Shown: piece by piece, positions 10,061 to 22,249 of the stretch | How positions within the stretch are numbered: position 1 is the first letter of the stretch | Layout: each line of letters starts with the position of its first letter | Source: Sipunculus nudus | Lineage: Eukaryota; Annelida; Sipuncula; Golfingiida; Sipunculidae | Direction: 5' to 3' | Length of the DNA: 64,000 nt | Assembly: GCA_026874595.1 (NCBI GenBank) | Contig: CM049306.1 | Span: forward strand, 20,271,019-20,335,018 | Translations under genes and position numbers: made by a program | The notes under the pieces: generated by a model | Told to the model about the DNA's origin: nothing | Databases searched by the model: none | What the model saw: the letters and a program-made list of their open reading frames with translations, nothing else

Positions 10061-13000
10061 GAGATAACTATATCATATATAACACAAACACCATTATTTT
10101 GCCTTTTTAACCTTGATCCTGATAATCTGTATTCCTGCCTGTGGATACGTTCCCGACTTGTTCCTTGATAAACCCTTAAACCTGTGTGCTATCAATCCTG
10201 ATTTATGCCAGGAATAAAGGGCTCAGAAAACTTTAGCTCATATATATATATATAAACTGTAAAGGAAGTTTTGAATTTTGACATGCAAACTTGAAGCCTG
10301 ACAAGCGAACTTGAAGCCTGACAAAGCACAATATAACTTTCCTGCTAAGGACTCCGTCAGGATATACATTTCCTATAATTCCATACCCTTGTAGAAAACT
10401 GAAGATATAAGCTGCTGCCAGGTGTGTTTATGGAACAAAACGATTCTACCTTGTCATAAAAGTGTACTTTATACTGATGTTATACAAATAGATCACAAAA
10501 CCCAGGCTGTCAATCATGAGCAGATTTCTCTCAAGTTGATTAAGGTCAGCTCACCTGGGCCTGTAACAATATACTAATTATTTCTGAAATAACCAGCCCA
10601 ACACTGGCAACAGATAAGATTCTTTGGTTGAACAGTTTTATGAATTTCCTGAGTAATTTACACTTCCACACTGCTTCACCATGAATTTCATATTGAAAAA
10701 AAGTATAAAAAATCTAAGGATATAAAGAGAGAAGAGTAACAAATTGTAGATACTCCAAAGAAGAATACCAGGATCTTTCAATAAGTATTATTTGGAAACA
10801 TTCCATTTGAGTTAATGATTTTTTAATCTACAGGTTTATATAATTATTATTCTACTCATGTAAATCATTTAATATGTCACATAATTAAGATTTCTCTGGG
10901 GAAAAAAAAAGAAACATGTTAGTACAGGCTCACTCTTAAGTTCTTAATTCATATTCCTCACATTCTGATATTGATGTCTTTCCTTGCTGTAGGCAGAGCT
11001 AGAGAATGAATATGTCTGTCATCTATTCCAGCTTCACTGTCACATGAAAATTCCCAAAGAAATGCTGAATGGCTCTGCTGCCATATCTTTCATGTTACAC
11101 ACAAAAGACCAATATTTCATTTAAAAATCCCCGTCCTGACAAGCTTGTCATAAATACCTGTCCATTTACAATAAAGTGGGCGCAAACAGAGTGGAGGACT
11201 TTTGTGACAAGCATACATGCTGCTCATATATTATATTACAAACCATCTTTAAAAGCAGCAACAGAGGATAACCCACACAGACTGGATGGTCCACACAACA
11301 TGAGCAAAGACAAGCAGCATGAAAGATGAATGTGACTGAAGCGTATTCGCCGAATTGATATTTCGACTTTTATGCTAAATCAGACCTCAGAGAAAGTCGA
11401 GGGGATTACGCTACTGTACACTAAAGCTGGACAATGGAGGTTTTAACTTATCTGCGGTACGAGTAATGGCAGTTCTGCTATGCTGTAAAGACTAGAATGG
11501 TACAAAGCATGCTAAGGGCATAACCTCCACTGCTGAAGCAAAACAACTTACTGAACTCGCCCACGATAAAATGTTTAGCCTGACCCCTAGAAATTTAATT
11601 TTGTTGATTAATTTAGTAGGTATATATTATCATATTCCTGCTGACACAACAACAGACAAACAATGACAGGAGAAAGCAAAACCTCCTTCAAGAATTAAGG
11701 TAAATGAGCTGGAACCTAAACAGGAAACTCTGTCCTGTATGCATGTAATGAGGTATTCCTTCATTTACTAAAATTCACCCTGAAACATCTCTCATCCCCT
11801 TCAAATTCTCAGATTTACATCATTTGTTCTAATGAGTGACAATATAGATATAACTTATATAACAGAAATATGAATACACAAAAATTCATAACTTCCATTT
11901 CTGGGAAAATATTCATGATAACGGTAAATATTACAGGAAAGATGAAATTAATTAATACCATTGTTTCTTTTAATATAATTTACCTATAAATTCACAAAAT
12001 CAAAGGGACGCTATTACAATGATCAACTTATCTGTAACAGTGATATAAATTTAACTGCAGAAACTACCTTTTATTACATTTTCCAATTGTGAAATTAATA
12101 TACAATGGTGCTTTTTGCTTGTTTATATAATGGCTATATAAGAAGATGATAGTTCAGCTGTTTTTGTTTTCCAAAATATGTCTTTCCTCAGGCATAGAGC
12201 TGGAAGGTTGAAGTAAATAAAATTTATTTGGTCATTTACAGGAAAGATGCAACTACATGACAGATGGTGAGTGAACCTTTAATCCAACAAACAAGTTTTA
12301 TTTTGATCTTTGAATAGATCTTTCGTCCTTGCACATCCAAGTTTTTGCAGTTACTCAGGGCAAAACAATGTGCATATGGCCTTATCCGACAAAAATTACG
12401 GTTTTGAAATTTGATCCATTTTGATATCAGTTATGTTGTTTGATCACCATTTCATTAAGTAAAACATGTTTTACTCAAGTAATTCTAATTCGACATGGAA
12501 AAAACTGATTTTCCAGGAAACACAATTGTGAAAAGTGCAATACAAACTGGTACATTGAACTTGGTGGTATGATGAATTACTGTGTAAATTATACAGGATT
12601 TCTGTCAGAAACCGTGCTTAATTATGCATGCATGCATGTATACCTTTGATATTTCATCCATGTTTAGATTCTCATTGTTTAAATCAAGCAGTTTCAAATG
12701 TCAAGGTGTTAGAACCTTAAATCATATCAGTTATAAAGAAATTTGACTGTATGAACCAAAGAGGAACAGGATTATAATAAATATGGTCACATCAGGTGGA
12801 AGATAGAATAAGTGATAACATTCATTTTCAAGCATATATATAAGGATGACTGACATATACCTGGATGAACGATCTAATGAATTCCTGAATAATACTGAGG
12901 TAGACATTTGAATGAGTTGGTGAATGAGGAATGATAGGTAAAGTTGAGTTTACACTTAAAGTATTAAAGTTTATTATAATGTAGGCAAAAAAGTAAATGA

Positions 13001-13124
13001 TCGTGGCTCAAAATCAGGAGAGGCAGAAGATCTACAGTCCTTACACTGTGGTCATGATACATTTTTTCAATAACTACTCCTACTTAAGCACTCTTTTCAG
13101 TATTGCAACAATGGAGTCTTGCAG
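10061..13124. other. Unassigned AT-rich sequence with minor simple repeats
   Basis: Visible structure: a short TA run near 10235-10252, a 20-bp tandem duplication at 10288-10327 (AACTTGAAGCCTGACAA in both halves), and an alternating ATGC palindromic run at 12624-12638. No transposon ends or supported exons were seen. Confidence 0.5.
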
Positions 13125-13286
13125 GTTAGAAATTTGGTCAGACCCACAATTCCCAACTTTGCATCGATCAGAAAATTCTTGGCACTGTGCCAGCTCCCTG
13201 ATGGTGATACCAAGCAATCCTTCAGCTTGAAGGCAGTGGAAATAAGAAAGCTAGAAGTTACAAAATACAGGAGAACTTGCCTAAAG
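13125..13286 (+). CDS. Candidate 54-codon internal exon
   Basis: A frame between a possible acceptor (GGAGTCTTGCAG, AG at 13123-13124, weak pyrimidine tract) and a donor (CTAAAG|GTACCT) is exactly 162 nt with phase 0 at both ends. The peptide opens VRNLVRPTIPNFASIRKFLA and later has a basic stretch, VEIRKLEVTKYRRTC. It is mixed and hydrophilic, without membrane segments. No family is recognised. An overlapping frame with a good ATG at 13111 (ACAATGG) gives a second, incompatible reading. Composition is a little richer in GC than the flanks. Confidence 0.15.
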
Positions 13287-14610
13287 GTACCTGAATGTAT
13301 ATTTAAACTACAAGTTTAAAGCTTAAACCATTATACAGATGTCACTCAGTACCATATCATGATTGATGACCAAATTAATGATCATTAGTGATTCACTGCT
13401 ATTGTTCAGTAAATTTAAATCAGCTTGGCTCTGAAACCCCATGTCTTAATTTGTGACTAGACCGTGATGCTTTGTGTGATGAGGCTCAATTTCTAACCTC
13501 CTATTTCAGGTGCTGAAACAACTCACTTCCATTAATTAACACCAAACAATTAACATCAAAAACTCGCCCTCCATTGCCATCTTTTAACAGCTTATTGGAT
13601 GAAGTCCCTTCTTTCACTGGCCATCTCCATAAAACCTTCAGTGAACCATAAAGTGTGTGTTAAAAACAGCTGCACACAGCATAAAATCCCTCATAGCGTA
13701 CCACTTAATATCAAAGAAGCAAAGATTTTTTTTAAAGCTGCTATGGTGCAGATAAAATATTATATAAAACTTGGTCAACACAAAATAATGTAGCTTCACA
13801 TTGGTGGAATAAAAATTTATCCGGCAGCACATATACCAGAAAAAAAGTCTTATTTATATGTAAATCTTATATATTAGAGAATATTACCAAGTGACATTTT
13901 TGAAAATTGTGTTGCTTTCTCAAACATGAGTTAAAATAATTGTAATTCTGGTAAATCTTAAGTGTTTTCTAAGATAAAAAAACTATGATATCATGAAAAT
14001 TGTGTCACTAGTATACTTGCAGCTTAAGATGAGTGAAAATGCTTGTGCCCTCCAATCAGATGATCCTGTTTTTCACATGAACGCACCTTTCACACGCAAA
14101 AATATGATCACGATACCAAAATCCAATCCTGTCTCATATAACTCTGCCTGCATTTAATCGGCATGAAGAACATGAAAGCTGGAGAAAAACATGTAAGCAC
14201 TTGATTAAACCTCCATCAAATTCTATATCTGGGTTAATGTCAAGGATATAAGCTTAAACAGAATCATTTTGTAATATTCCCTTGACTGAACAGCTCCATA
14301 TACCTTGACTGAACAATTTGAGTTCATCAGGTTGAATCGCTACTCATTGCTGTGACCAACTTGCTGGATTTTCTTGAAAAAAAAAACAAGTTTGTTAAAC
14401 CTCACTGAAGGTTTTTCATTTAACACAATTCAGCTATGCTGCAAGTGTAATGACACCCTGTGGTGAATTATGGACTGCATGTCCACCAAACAATGACTTC
14501 AAACATGTTGAAATCCAGTTATTTAGGCCTGCTTAAGGTAAATGACCCCTAGAAAAAGAGCTCTAGAAAAACAAGAAATTCACTTTTAAAAAAAGGAAGA
14601 AAAAAAGAAA
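13287..14610. other. Unassigned AT-rich sequence
   Basis: No repeats, element ends or credible exons were seen apart from short A runs. Confidence 0.5.
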
Positions 14611-14799
14611 ACAAGGACCCATGGGTCACGACACTCAGCTATTTATGATCATAAAATTTGATTTGGAAGAAGGGGTAGACAAATGTTGGTTTTGCATGGT
14701 AATATAAGCTGATTTTTTGAGGATGATGGCATTTAACTCAGGTTATGTAAAGATTTTGATAAAATCCTTGGAGAGGGAAGAGGGTTGAAGTCATTTATA
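14611..14799 (+). mobile_element. Family E left end interrupted by a Helitron
   Basis: ACAAGGACCCATGGGTCACG followed by ACACTCAGCT is a clear family E 5' end. The sequence that follows does not match the internal parts of the other copies in this window. At 14799|14800 it is interrupted by the Helitron copy ending at 18420. No family E 3' hairpin can be assigned to it after 18420, so its 3' end is missing or decayed. Confidence 0.65.
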
Positions 14800-14850
14800 T
14801 TATTGTAACTGCCAAAACAGAGTTTTGTGGATACTATGTTTTCAGATGCA

Positions 14851-14868
14851 CGCCGCCGCCGCCGCCGC
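14851..14868 (+). repeat. GCC trinucleotide run in the Helitron 5' region
   Basis: Six consecutive CGC/GCC units lie where copy 2 of the same Helitron has a short palindrome (CCGCCACGGCGG). The triplet run appears to have grown from one arm of that palindrome. Confidence 0.8.
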
Positions 14869-16678
14869 TGCGTAGGTGTCCGGAGAACTCCTCCGTAACC
14901 GCTGGGCAGAATTTTACGAAACCCGGGATTATGTTTGGGTCACATGTGAACTGCTGCGCCCCAATTTTGTTTTGACCTCTGACCTTTCCTCTGCGCTCTG
15001 CGTCCGTTTGTGCGTCTGTTTCCACACATAAACCCACATATCTCGGGAACCGTTTGACCGATCAGGAAAATTTTTTTGCACAAATGTAGCCCTTGGAGAG
15101 CTTTATAACATACACAAAAAATGGTGGCGCCACCTGCAACCATGTTTGCACAGTGTCCATCTGTTCGTCTGCCTTGGGTTAAAATCACTCATATCTCTGC
15201 AGTGACTTGACTAATTACCTGAAATTCGGCATGCATACACATCCTGGATAGCTTTTCTGATTTTATGACAGGTGGCGCCACCTACATTCACGTTTACGCT
15301 GCAGACATCCAAGCTCATATCTCGGGAACCTTTTGACCGATCAGGAAAATTTTTTTGCACAAATGTTGCCCTTGGAGAGCTTTATAACATACACAAAAAA
15401 TGGTGGCAAGACCTGCAACCATGTTTGCACAGTGTCCATCTGTTCGTCTGCCTTGGGTTAAAATCACTCATATCTCTGCAGTGACTTGACTAATTCACCT
15501 GAAATTTGGCATGCGTACACATCCTGGATAGCTTTTCTGATTTTATGACAGGTGGCTCCACCTACATTCACGTTTACGCTGCAGACATCCAAGCTCATAT
15601 CTTGGGAACCGTTTGACCGATCAGGAAAATTTTTTTGCACAAATGTAGCCCTTGGAGAGCTTTATAACATACACAAACAAGGGACCTATGGGTCACTATG
15701 CTCAGCTGACGTTAACCTTAAATGTAAAAATCTAAAATAATATCTAATGGAGATAAAGTGTAAGAGGAAGAGGTAATAAAGGCCATGGTTGGTTTATATG
15801 ATTGGTTTGTATTGATGAGCAAGAAATTGTTGCAAAAATATTTTGTGACCTGACCATGTGTTTCCTAATGTTGAAACTAAAGCATGTGAGCAGTTTGTGA
15901 ACAAATGATCTGTACTATTACCATGATCATTAGTTGGTTTTTCGATTAACTGTTGACATTTCAGTAGTTTACACATTTGTTCAATTGAATCTATTTTTTT
16001 GCATAATATATATTTTTAATTATATATGTATTTTTTTTTATGAAATGTATACAGCTGAAATATAGCTAATTAACAACATAAAACAGGGCAAATAAAGCCT
16101 GATCTCAAATTCTGCTGAGGCAGGAAAATAATGAACAAATGTTTGTATTAAATCCTGATTTTTTTATCACATCAATTATTTTCTAATTTAAGTTTATATT
16201 TCTATACATTTCCAATTTAACATATATATCTGAATATAAAAGTTGATTCATAATTCTCAATTGCATCATCATAAATCTCAATCTTGTCAGATAACACCAC
16301 ATCATGCATACAAATGTTTATTTATTTTTTACCACAAAAATATATCTTTTAAATCTGCAAAACAATAAATATCTAAAAATAATACTTGATTTAGATTTCA
16401 AAATTTTGAATTGTGTTTTTATTTATCCATAATGTGCTTCATATTTTATAATAATTTAAGCATACTGATGGGTTCATTTATATTTGTTAAAATCATTTAA
16501 AAGAAAATTTATTTCTTTAAAAATGCTACATTACACAACATTGCATCTTCTGGATAACACCTTGAATTATTTTTTCAAGGAAAGTTTTTGCATATGGGAG
16601 TGGAAACAGCATTACAATTAAGGAGATACAGTGAAAACAATAACAATTACTGCATAACACTTGGTGGGTTGGGTTTGC

Positions 16679-16702
16679 GGGGGGGGGGGGGGGGGGGGGG
16701 GG
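16679..16702 (+). repeat. Poly-G run of 24
   Basis: An uninterrupted G24 tract inside the full-length family E element. Its minus-strand translation gives a meaningless proline run. Confidence 0.95.
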
Positions 16703-17493
16703 AGATGATTGGGGTGGTGATATGAGAATACCTGTACACCTGTCACAGCAGGGGATCTCCCCCAGTGACAGTAACAAATCAGAAACCCTGGCATAGCTGA
16801 CTTCCAGTGACCTGGAGTGGGACCCTGCATCTGTAATCAAAGCAAGTGACTACAGAAAAAAAAATCAGTAACTAGCTTAATTTTCAAACTTTTGTTTTCA
16901 AATTTCAGATTTAGACAAACTAAATATTTATGTTAACATGCTGTGAAAATTAAATCAATGGTGCTTACAGGAAAAAAACGTGCCATGGTCAAAGTTGGGC
17001 AAAATTTAAGGTACTGATTTTTTTTTTTTGCTAATAACTTAAAAAATTTACAAAATTCAGATCTAATTTTGGGTAAACAATTGAATCTTAATTAAACATA
17101 GTTATATACTTGAGAAAATAGACTCTAGTTTCAAAATTTTTCATTTTAAGTAAGTTATTATTTTTCCTGATTTTTTACAAAGTCCATTATGTTTGGGCCC
17201 ATAACTTAAAGAATTTATACTTTACAGACTTAATTTCTGGCATGTACATAGGAACTATATAGAGGAATATTTATGGTAAATATGAGGAAAAACAGATGAG
17301 TAGTTTTGATATTAGGCAGTCCTAAAGTGTGAAAATAGGATTTTAATAAAAAATTGAGGTTTTTCTTTAATTTCTCAAAGGAACGAAGTCGCCAAGACCC
17401 AGTTTTTGGCTTGGTAGGAGATCTTGGGGACATCTAACATTATGCTGAATTTTGGATTCCTAGGTCTTACGGTTTCAAAACGTGCCACATCTA

Positions 17494-17545
17494 TGGACGG
17501 ACGGACCGACGGACGGACGGACAGACGGACGGACGACGGACAATG
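17494..17545 (+). repeat. (ACGG)n microsatellite core
   Basis: GGACGGACGG units with a few variants (ACCG, ACAG) lie immediately upstream of the 3' hairpin of the family E element. Other family E copies have the equivalent run at about 20028-20046, 23973-23990, 41390-41400 and 46481-46512. Confidence 0.9.
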
Positions 17546-18420
17546 GACCAAGACTATAGCTCAGATGACTTATAGTCAGCTGAGCTAAAAATGGTGGCGC
17601 CACCTGCAACCATGTTTGCACAGTGTCCATCTGTTCGTCTGCCTTGGGTTAAAATCACTCATATCTCTGCAGTGACTAGACTAATTCACCTGAAATTCGG
17701 CATGCCTAAACATCCTGGATAGCTTTTCTGATTTTATGACAGGTGGCGCCACCTACATTCATGTTTACACTGCAGACATCCAAGCTCATATCTCGGGAAC
17801 TGTTTGACCGATTGGGCCAAAATTTTGCATGTGTATAGATCTCACATAGCTCTTCATCATACGCAAAACTGGTGGCGCCACCTGCAGCCATTTTTGCACA
17901 GCTCCTGTCTGTTTGTCTGCCATTGGATAAAATCACTCATATCTTGGCAGTGGTTTGACATATCTGCCTAAAATTTTGCAGGTTTATACATTCCCGACAG
18001 CTCTCTTGATTTTATGACAGGTGGCGCCACCTGCATTCTAGTTTATGCAGCAGACATCCAAGCTCATATCTTGGGAACCGTTTGACCGATTGGGCCAAAG
18101 TTTTGCATGTGTATAGTGTGGCGTCACCTGCAACCATTTTTGCTCAGCGTCCATCTGTTTGTCTGCCACGGGCTAAAATTACTCATATACATGTAGTGGT
18201 TTGACTTATCTGCCTTAAATTTTTCATATGTATACAACTTTGACGGCTTTCTGGATTTTGTGGTATGGGGGGCAACCTACATACACATTTTGGCTGCAGA
18301 CATCCATACTAATATGCAACACTCAATTTTCCCTTGCCACTCAATCCATGCCTCACTTCTCCCGTTCCACTCTGATTAAGGCGGATACACGTAGTCGCTT
18401 GTCGACTACCCGTATTCTAG

Positions 18421-19040
18421 TTTACATTTGGAAAAGGTGTGCTATTGTCTCACAGGTTTTGACTTGGCCTAATAACTTTATCTACACTGCAGCAAAAGTA
18501 TCTGAACAATAAATGTCCACAGTAAGTCATGTTAATAATCATGCTTTTTACAAAAGAGTTAACTGTTAATCAATAATTACAGGTCACCTATACCCAAGAG
18601 TAGCACTTGCACAAATGATATGAGAGTTTAAGTATTTATTAATATTAATTGCAATTATTGGGTTAAATATAATTTTGATTAAAAAATACTAATACTATCA
18701 TCTGAAAATATTTCTTTAAATATTATAATTGAAATAAATGATTATTAAAATAATATTACAAATGTATTCATGAATGCATTCATCAGGATATTTTGAAAGT
18801 ATTTGCACTTGCATTCAAATACTTTCTTTTTACCTGTATCAGAATTTGTATTCATTTTCATGATGGAACTTTTGAATATTTGTATTAATATTCAAATACA
18901 ATTATATAGTATTCACTCAATGTCTGGTACTTATACAGCTTCAGTCAAACGAAACTGTTGTTAATCCAGGATATACAAATTTCACTACACATATAAATAA
19001 CAATCATAAGTACCTGGTTTTATGGCTTTAATATATATCT
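18421..19040. other. AT-rich sequence with two perfect small hairpins
   Basis: GAAAGTATTTG (18795-18805) pairs with CAAATACTTTC (18816-18826), an 11-bp stem. TTGAATATT (18872-18880) pairs with AATATTCAA (18887-18895). Both lie in a run of similar AATAC/GTATT motifs (18770-18910) that may be the decayed core of a small foldback repeat. Confidence 0.45.
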
Positions 19041-20076
19041 ATAGGGACCCAGGGGTCTTGACGCTCAGCTGAATTTGTCTATAAGGATATTTTTAAGAAA
19101 TTTTTTTCAGAATGATGGTCCTGAGACCTTAATCAATGACCTTGTAAAAAAAAACCTGAGAACTCATTGTCTTGAACTTGCAGCATTTAGATTATTGTAA
19201 CTATCTTTTTAAAACAAGTGGGGCTAGTGACCTTAATGTGGGACATATGTACGTCTTGTTGAAATCCACATGTCAATCCAACCTGGAGTTATCATCTAGA
19301 AACAAATTTGTGTGGATGGACGGATGGACAGCTAGACAGACAGACAGACAAACAAACAGGGTGATTACTATAGGGCATCCACTTGTGATCAATAAACACA
19401 TCAGGTTTTGGGACACTATATGAGAAACTGACATGATTGTTGTCATTTAATAGTAAAAGAAATGGTAAAATAGTCATAAAAATATGAAAAAAATTAAGAT
19501 GGCACCACCACTTTCCAGGAACTGGCAAAACTAGTCATTTTCAATATTCAAGGCAAGATTCATGACAATCCATGCAATAATTATCAAGATATTGGAGGTT
19601 TTGTATCAACTTTTTGATTATTCTGGGGGCCGGGGTACTTACAAGCCCCATAGCTCGGAGGGTATAGGTAACAGTGACCACCCCAGTGTGCTTTGACCTT
19701 CAAGATCTCAAAATAGAAAAAAAAATGAGTAAAAAATTGTAAAAAAATGTGGTGGCATCACAAGTCTGCAGGAACTGATGCAACACTCCATGATCAATAT
19801 GCATGCAAAGAATCATGGTTATCAATGCATTAGTTGTTCAGATACTGGAGCTTTGTATTAAATTTTCCATAAGTCTGGATACTTCTGAGCACCACAGCTT
19901 GATGGATATATGTAACTGAGACCTAATTTCAGGTTTCCAAGGAGATATTTCACGGACCTCCCATAGATATCAAGTGAAAAGATTCAAGGTCAAGCAGTTA
20001 CAATTTGTGCCCTGTTAACGGACAGATGACCGGACGGACGACAGACAAAGAGTGATGACTTACAGTCAGATGAGCT
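19041..20076 (+). mobile_element. Family E element with two internal units
   Basis: The left end ATAGGGACCCAGGGGTCTTG then ACGCTCAGCTGA is slightly mutated. The right end has ACGG repeats, GTGATGACTTACAGTCAGA and TGAGCTAAAAAA; its hairpin is partly eroded. Inside are two degenerate copies of the about 340-bp unit that forms long arrays at 40089 and 44511. Each starts at a decayed palindrome (GATGGCACCACCA near 19499 and GTGGTGGCATCACA near 19750) followed by CTGCAGGAACTGATG-like sequence and ending TGCCCTGTTAACGGACAG. It is the simplest complete member with 340-bp units in this window. Confidence 0.8.
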
Positions 20077-20223
20077 AAAAAAATTGCAATTCTTTCCAAA
20101 AAGAGTGATATGGAAAGCCAGATTATGTTTGCAAATTTTGTTTCAATTTCTTAATATTTTTTACTGTCAAAGCTCCAAAGTCAGCTTAGAAAAATTCTCA
20201 TCTTTTTTCCTGCAACATTTCAG

Positions 20224-20324
20224 ATCCAGCTGCTCCAGTTGAGCCATGCCTTACAGTGAATGGCATAATCCCTGGCATGTATCCCTTGAACTACTGTTGC
20301 TGGCTGGGGTCATGTTATAATTAG
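20224..20324 (+). CDS. Candidate last exon of a small cysteine-rich protein
   Basis: The acceptor is strong: a pyrimidine tract TCTTTTTTCCTGCAACATTTCAG with AG at 20222-20223. In the phase needing one base from the previous exon, the frame from 20226 reads 32 codons to TAG at 20322-20324. The peptide includes EPCLTVNGIIPG and then YPLNYCCWLGSC close to the stop. A Tyr-Pro followed by CC-x4-C just before the C-terminus resembles, from memory, the tail of single-domain von Willebrand factor C (SVWC) secreted proteins. The match is short and unproven. GC content is near 50%, well above the background. A GTAAGT follows the stop and could instead be a donor if the exon is noncoding. Upstream cysteine exons were not found. 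Confidence 0.25.
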
Positions 20325-21857
20325 CCAGTAAGTGTTCATCCAAACAACAGGGTGCAAGTTAACAAGCTTGACCTGTGACTTGGGGCAGTCAACCAGGACA
20401 TGCTGCCAGACCAGGGCTTCTTACAGCTGGGCCACTCAACTCTCTGGCACTGACCATGCACTGTAGATCACAGCTATGTACTTGTTACTTGTAATATCAA
20501 CTCAGCTATGGAATTAACTTGGTTCAGTCACATTATCCCTATGCCTGTCTTGCTATCTGGTTGTAAAGGTTTTCTTTTCACAGTATCTGTAACATTTTTC
20601 ATGAGTTTCGACGAGTTGTAGAGAATTTTCAATCAAGGAACAGTCTATATAAACCTGGATAAAAACACGATCACCGCCATAATATCCTCCTTGTTGTAAT
20701 GTTTCAAACTGATAATTAAGCTGTTATAAGTTACTTGAATATATAATTTAGTTATATAGTCTAATATTCCCTTAGTCCAATTTAATTTTTTTCATTAAAT
20801 ATGATTTTGGCACAACACTGATAATTTACCTATTATATAATAAGAATTAAGATATAAAGAAGACACAAACATACATATGCACAATCTAAAATGAAAAGAA
20901 ATTATAAGAAATCTGCTTTGAAATATGATTTTTATTTTAAGTACACACACAACTCTAAAAATAAAAGATATTCAACAGACCTGTTCTACAACATTCTGAA
21001 ATCACAAATGTGTAGGGAACTATAGTAACGTATACATAAACACAGTAAAGAACAAATACAACTTAGAACTATGATCAGTTCAGTAAGGTCATGTCAAGCT
21101 GAACTATCAATTACCATGGAAAATATTCCTGGAACACCAGATTGACCTCGCCCCATCAGAGTATTATATCACCAATAGGGAGCAGAAACAAGACAATGTA
21201 ATGGTCATTTACTGCTAGCCAGGCTACAGGTCCAGGTTTTTAGTGCCAGGCAGTTTTTTCTTTTTACCTTTGGGCAGTGTTTATAATGTTTTCCAGGAAG
21301 CAGATGTTTTGTAAAGTGTGGAACATTTAAAGGCAGCTGAATGGTGACTTGGATATGGTGTTTCTTAAAATACCTCTTGTAAGGAGGTCAAGTGTTCACC
21401 TGTGTTTGCCCTCTTTACTTGTCCACTTTCTACAAATAACTTGAAAACCAGATGCCAATGTTAGATATTTTTTTAAATCAGATGCTCTCTAGGGTCAAGT
21501 TCATCATTCTTAAAGAGATATAAAATAGTGTAGTTTGGACCCTATTCACCCTAACTTTCCATTTATACAGTCGTCCAGAGTATATATCAATTTAAGCCAG
21601 TGAATAATACAGAATTATACATCAGATTGTTGTTTTTGTAGAGTTATACTTCAAACCTTTAAGATTTTTTTCTATTTTATTGATAATCAATATTTAGTAT
21701 AATGTGATGTTCCTAGCCTTTGGTAATTCAAAGATTTTTTTTTCAAGTATAGATATGATAAATTATGTACAAATACCTCAAGGTGATTTGGTTTGTTTGT
21801 TTAGCAAGTCATCATTCCTCTATCAGATCACGGATAGAGTACACTCCTTACACATTC
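20325..21857. other. Unassigned sequence, GC-richer at first
   Basis: The first about 200 bp stay GC-richer than the flanks and may be 3' UTR if the preceding exon is real. AATAAA-like signals occur but are uninformative in AT-rich DNA. Nothing else was recognised. Confidence 0.4.
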
Positions 21858-22249
21858 GTTACACGATGCTGTCATCAAAGATCTCTTTTGTGTAACCCCT
21901 GCTTTGTATGACAATTAAGATTCTCTAGGCACAGAGCAAAGAATTGGGATCAGACCAATGAGAATGCTGTATTGTAATGTGCATCAAGCTCCTAATTTAA
22001 TACATGATAACACTGGTTCTGGCACAGGGCCAAGTATCTGCTGGTGTCCAGGTGTTTTAGACCAATTAGTGTGGGAGTCAAATGTTTAATTTTTTTTTTT
22101 GGAGCTGGTTGCACAATGTGATACTACACTCTCATTTGTCTGATAACACTTCTTTGCTCTGTACCAATCCTGGTGCTGAACCCAGAGAACTTTGGCATAC
22201 AAAGCAGCAGTTACACACAAAGAGATCTGAGAGGACTACCCTGTGTAAC
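21858..22249. repeat. Large imperfect inverted repeat (foldback)
   Basis: The left arm 21858-21992 and right arm 22101-22249 are reverse complements at roughly 75-80%, separated by 108 bp. Matching blocks include AGATCTCTTTTGTGT with the complement of ACACAAAGAGATCT, CTGCTTTGTAT with ATACAAAGCAG, ACAGAGCAAAGAA with TTCTTTGCTCTGT, and GTGCATCAAGCTCC with GGAGCTGGTTGCAC. TGTGTAACCCCTGC also recurs in direct orientation (21889 and 22242). No terminal CTAG or TA duplication was identified. It is probably a foldback-type or MITE-like element, though a transcribed hairpin is possible. Confidence 0.75.

Larger units (their letters stand above)
15677..17586 (+). mobile_element. Family E element, full-length copy nested in the Helitron
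   Basis: Its 5' end ACAAGGGACCTATGGGTCAC carries GCTCAGCTGA just inside. The 3' end is an (ACGG)n run (17494-17545) followed by a hairpin: AGCTCAGATGACT at 17558-17570, loop TAT, AGTCAGCTGAGCT at 17574-17586, one mismatch in 13 pairs. AAAAA follows. CTCAGCTGA at the 5' end and TCAGCTGAG at the 3' end are inverted subterminal repeats. Removing it restores the Helitron unit exactly up to the A run (CACAAAAAATGG, intact at 15115-15124 and again at 15374-15383). The 1.9-kb interior has no coding capacity. Subterminal inverted repeats, 3' hairpin and microsatellite are the hallmarks of Helentron-derived HINE elements; a MITE is the alternative. Confidence 0.85.
14800..18420 (+). mobile_element. 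Non-autonomous Helitron, copy 1 (interrupted by family E element)
   Basis: The 3' end is textbook Helitron: stem GTAGTCG (18391-18397), loop CTTGT, stem CGACTAC (18403-18409), seven bases, then CTAG (18417-18420), with T as the next host base. The 5' end aligns with that of copy 2 (43331-44506), follows an A at 14799, and starts TT instead of the canonical TC. Near the 5' end an inverted repeat survives (GCCAAAAC ... GTTTTGTGGATAC). The interior is about five paired modules, each with one AAAAAATGGTGGCGCCACCT block and one TTTTATGACAGGTGGCGCCA block about 147 bp apart. No Rep/Helicase is encoded. Own length is about 1.7 kb; the rest is the nested element at 15677-17586. Confidence 0.88.

Noticed and set aside
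16526-16840. Minus-strand frames with proline runs
   Set aside because: Produced by the G24 tract inside a transposable element.
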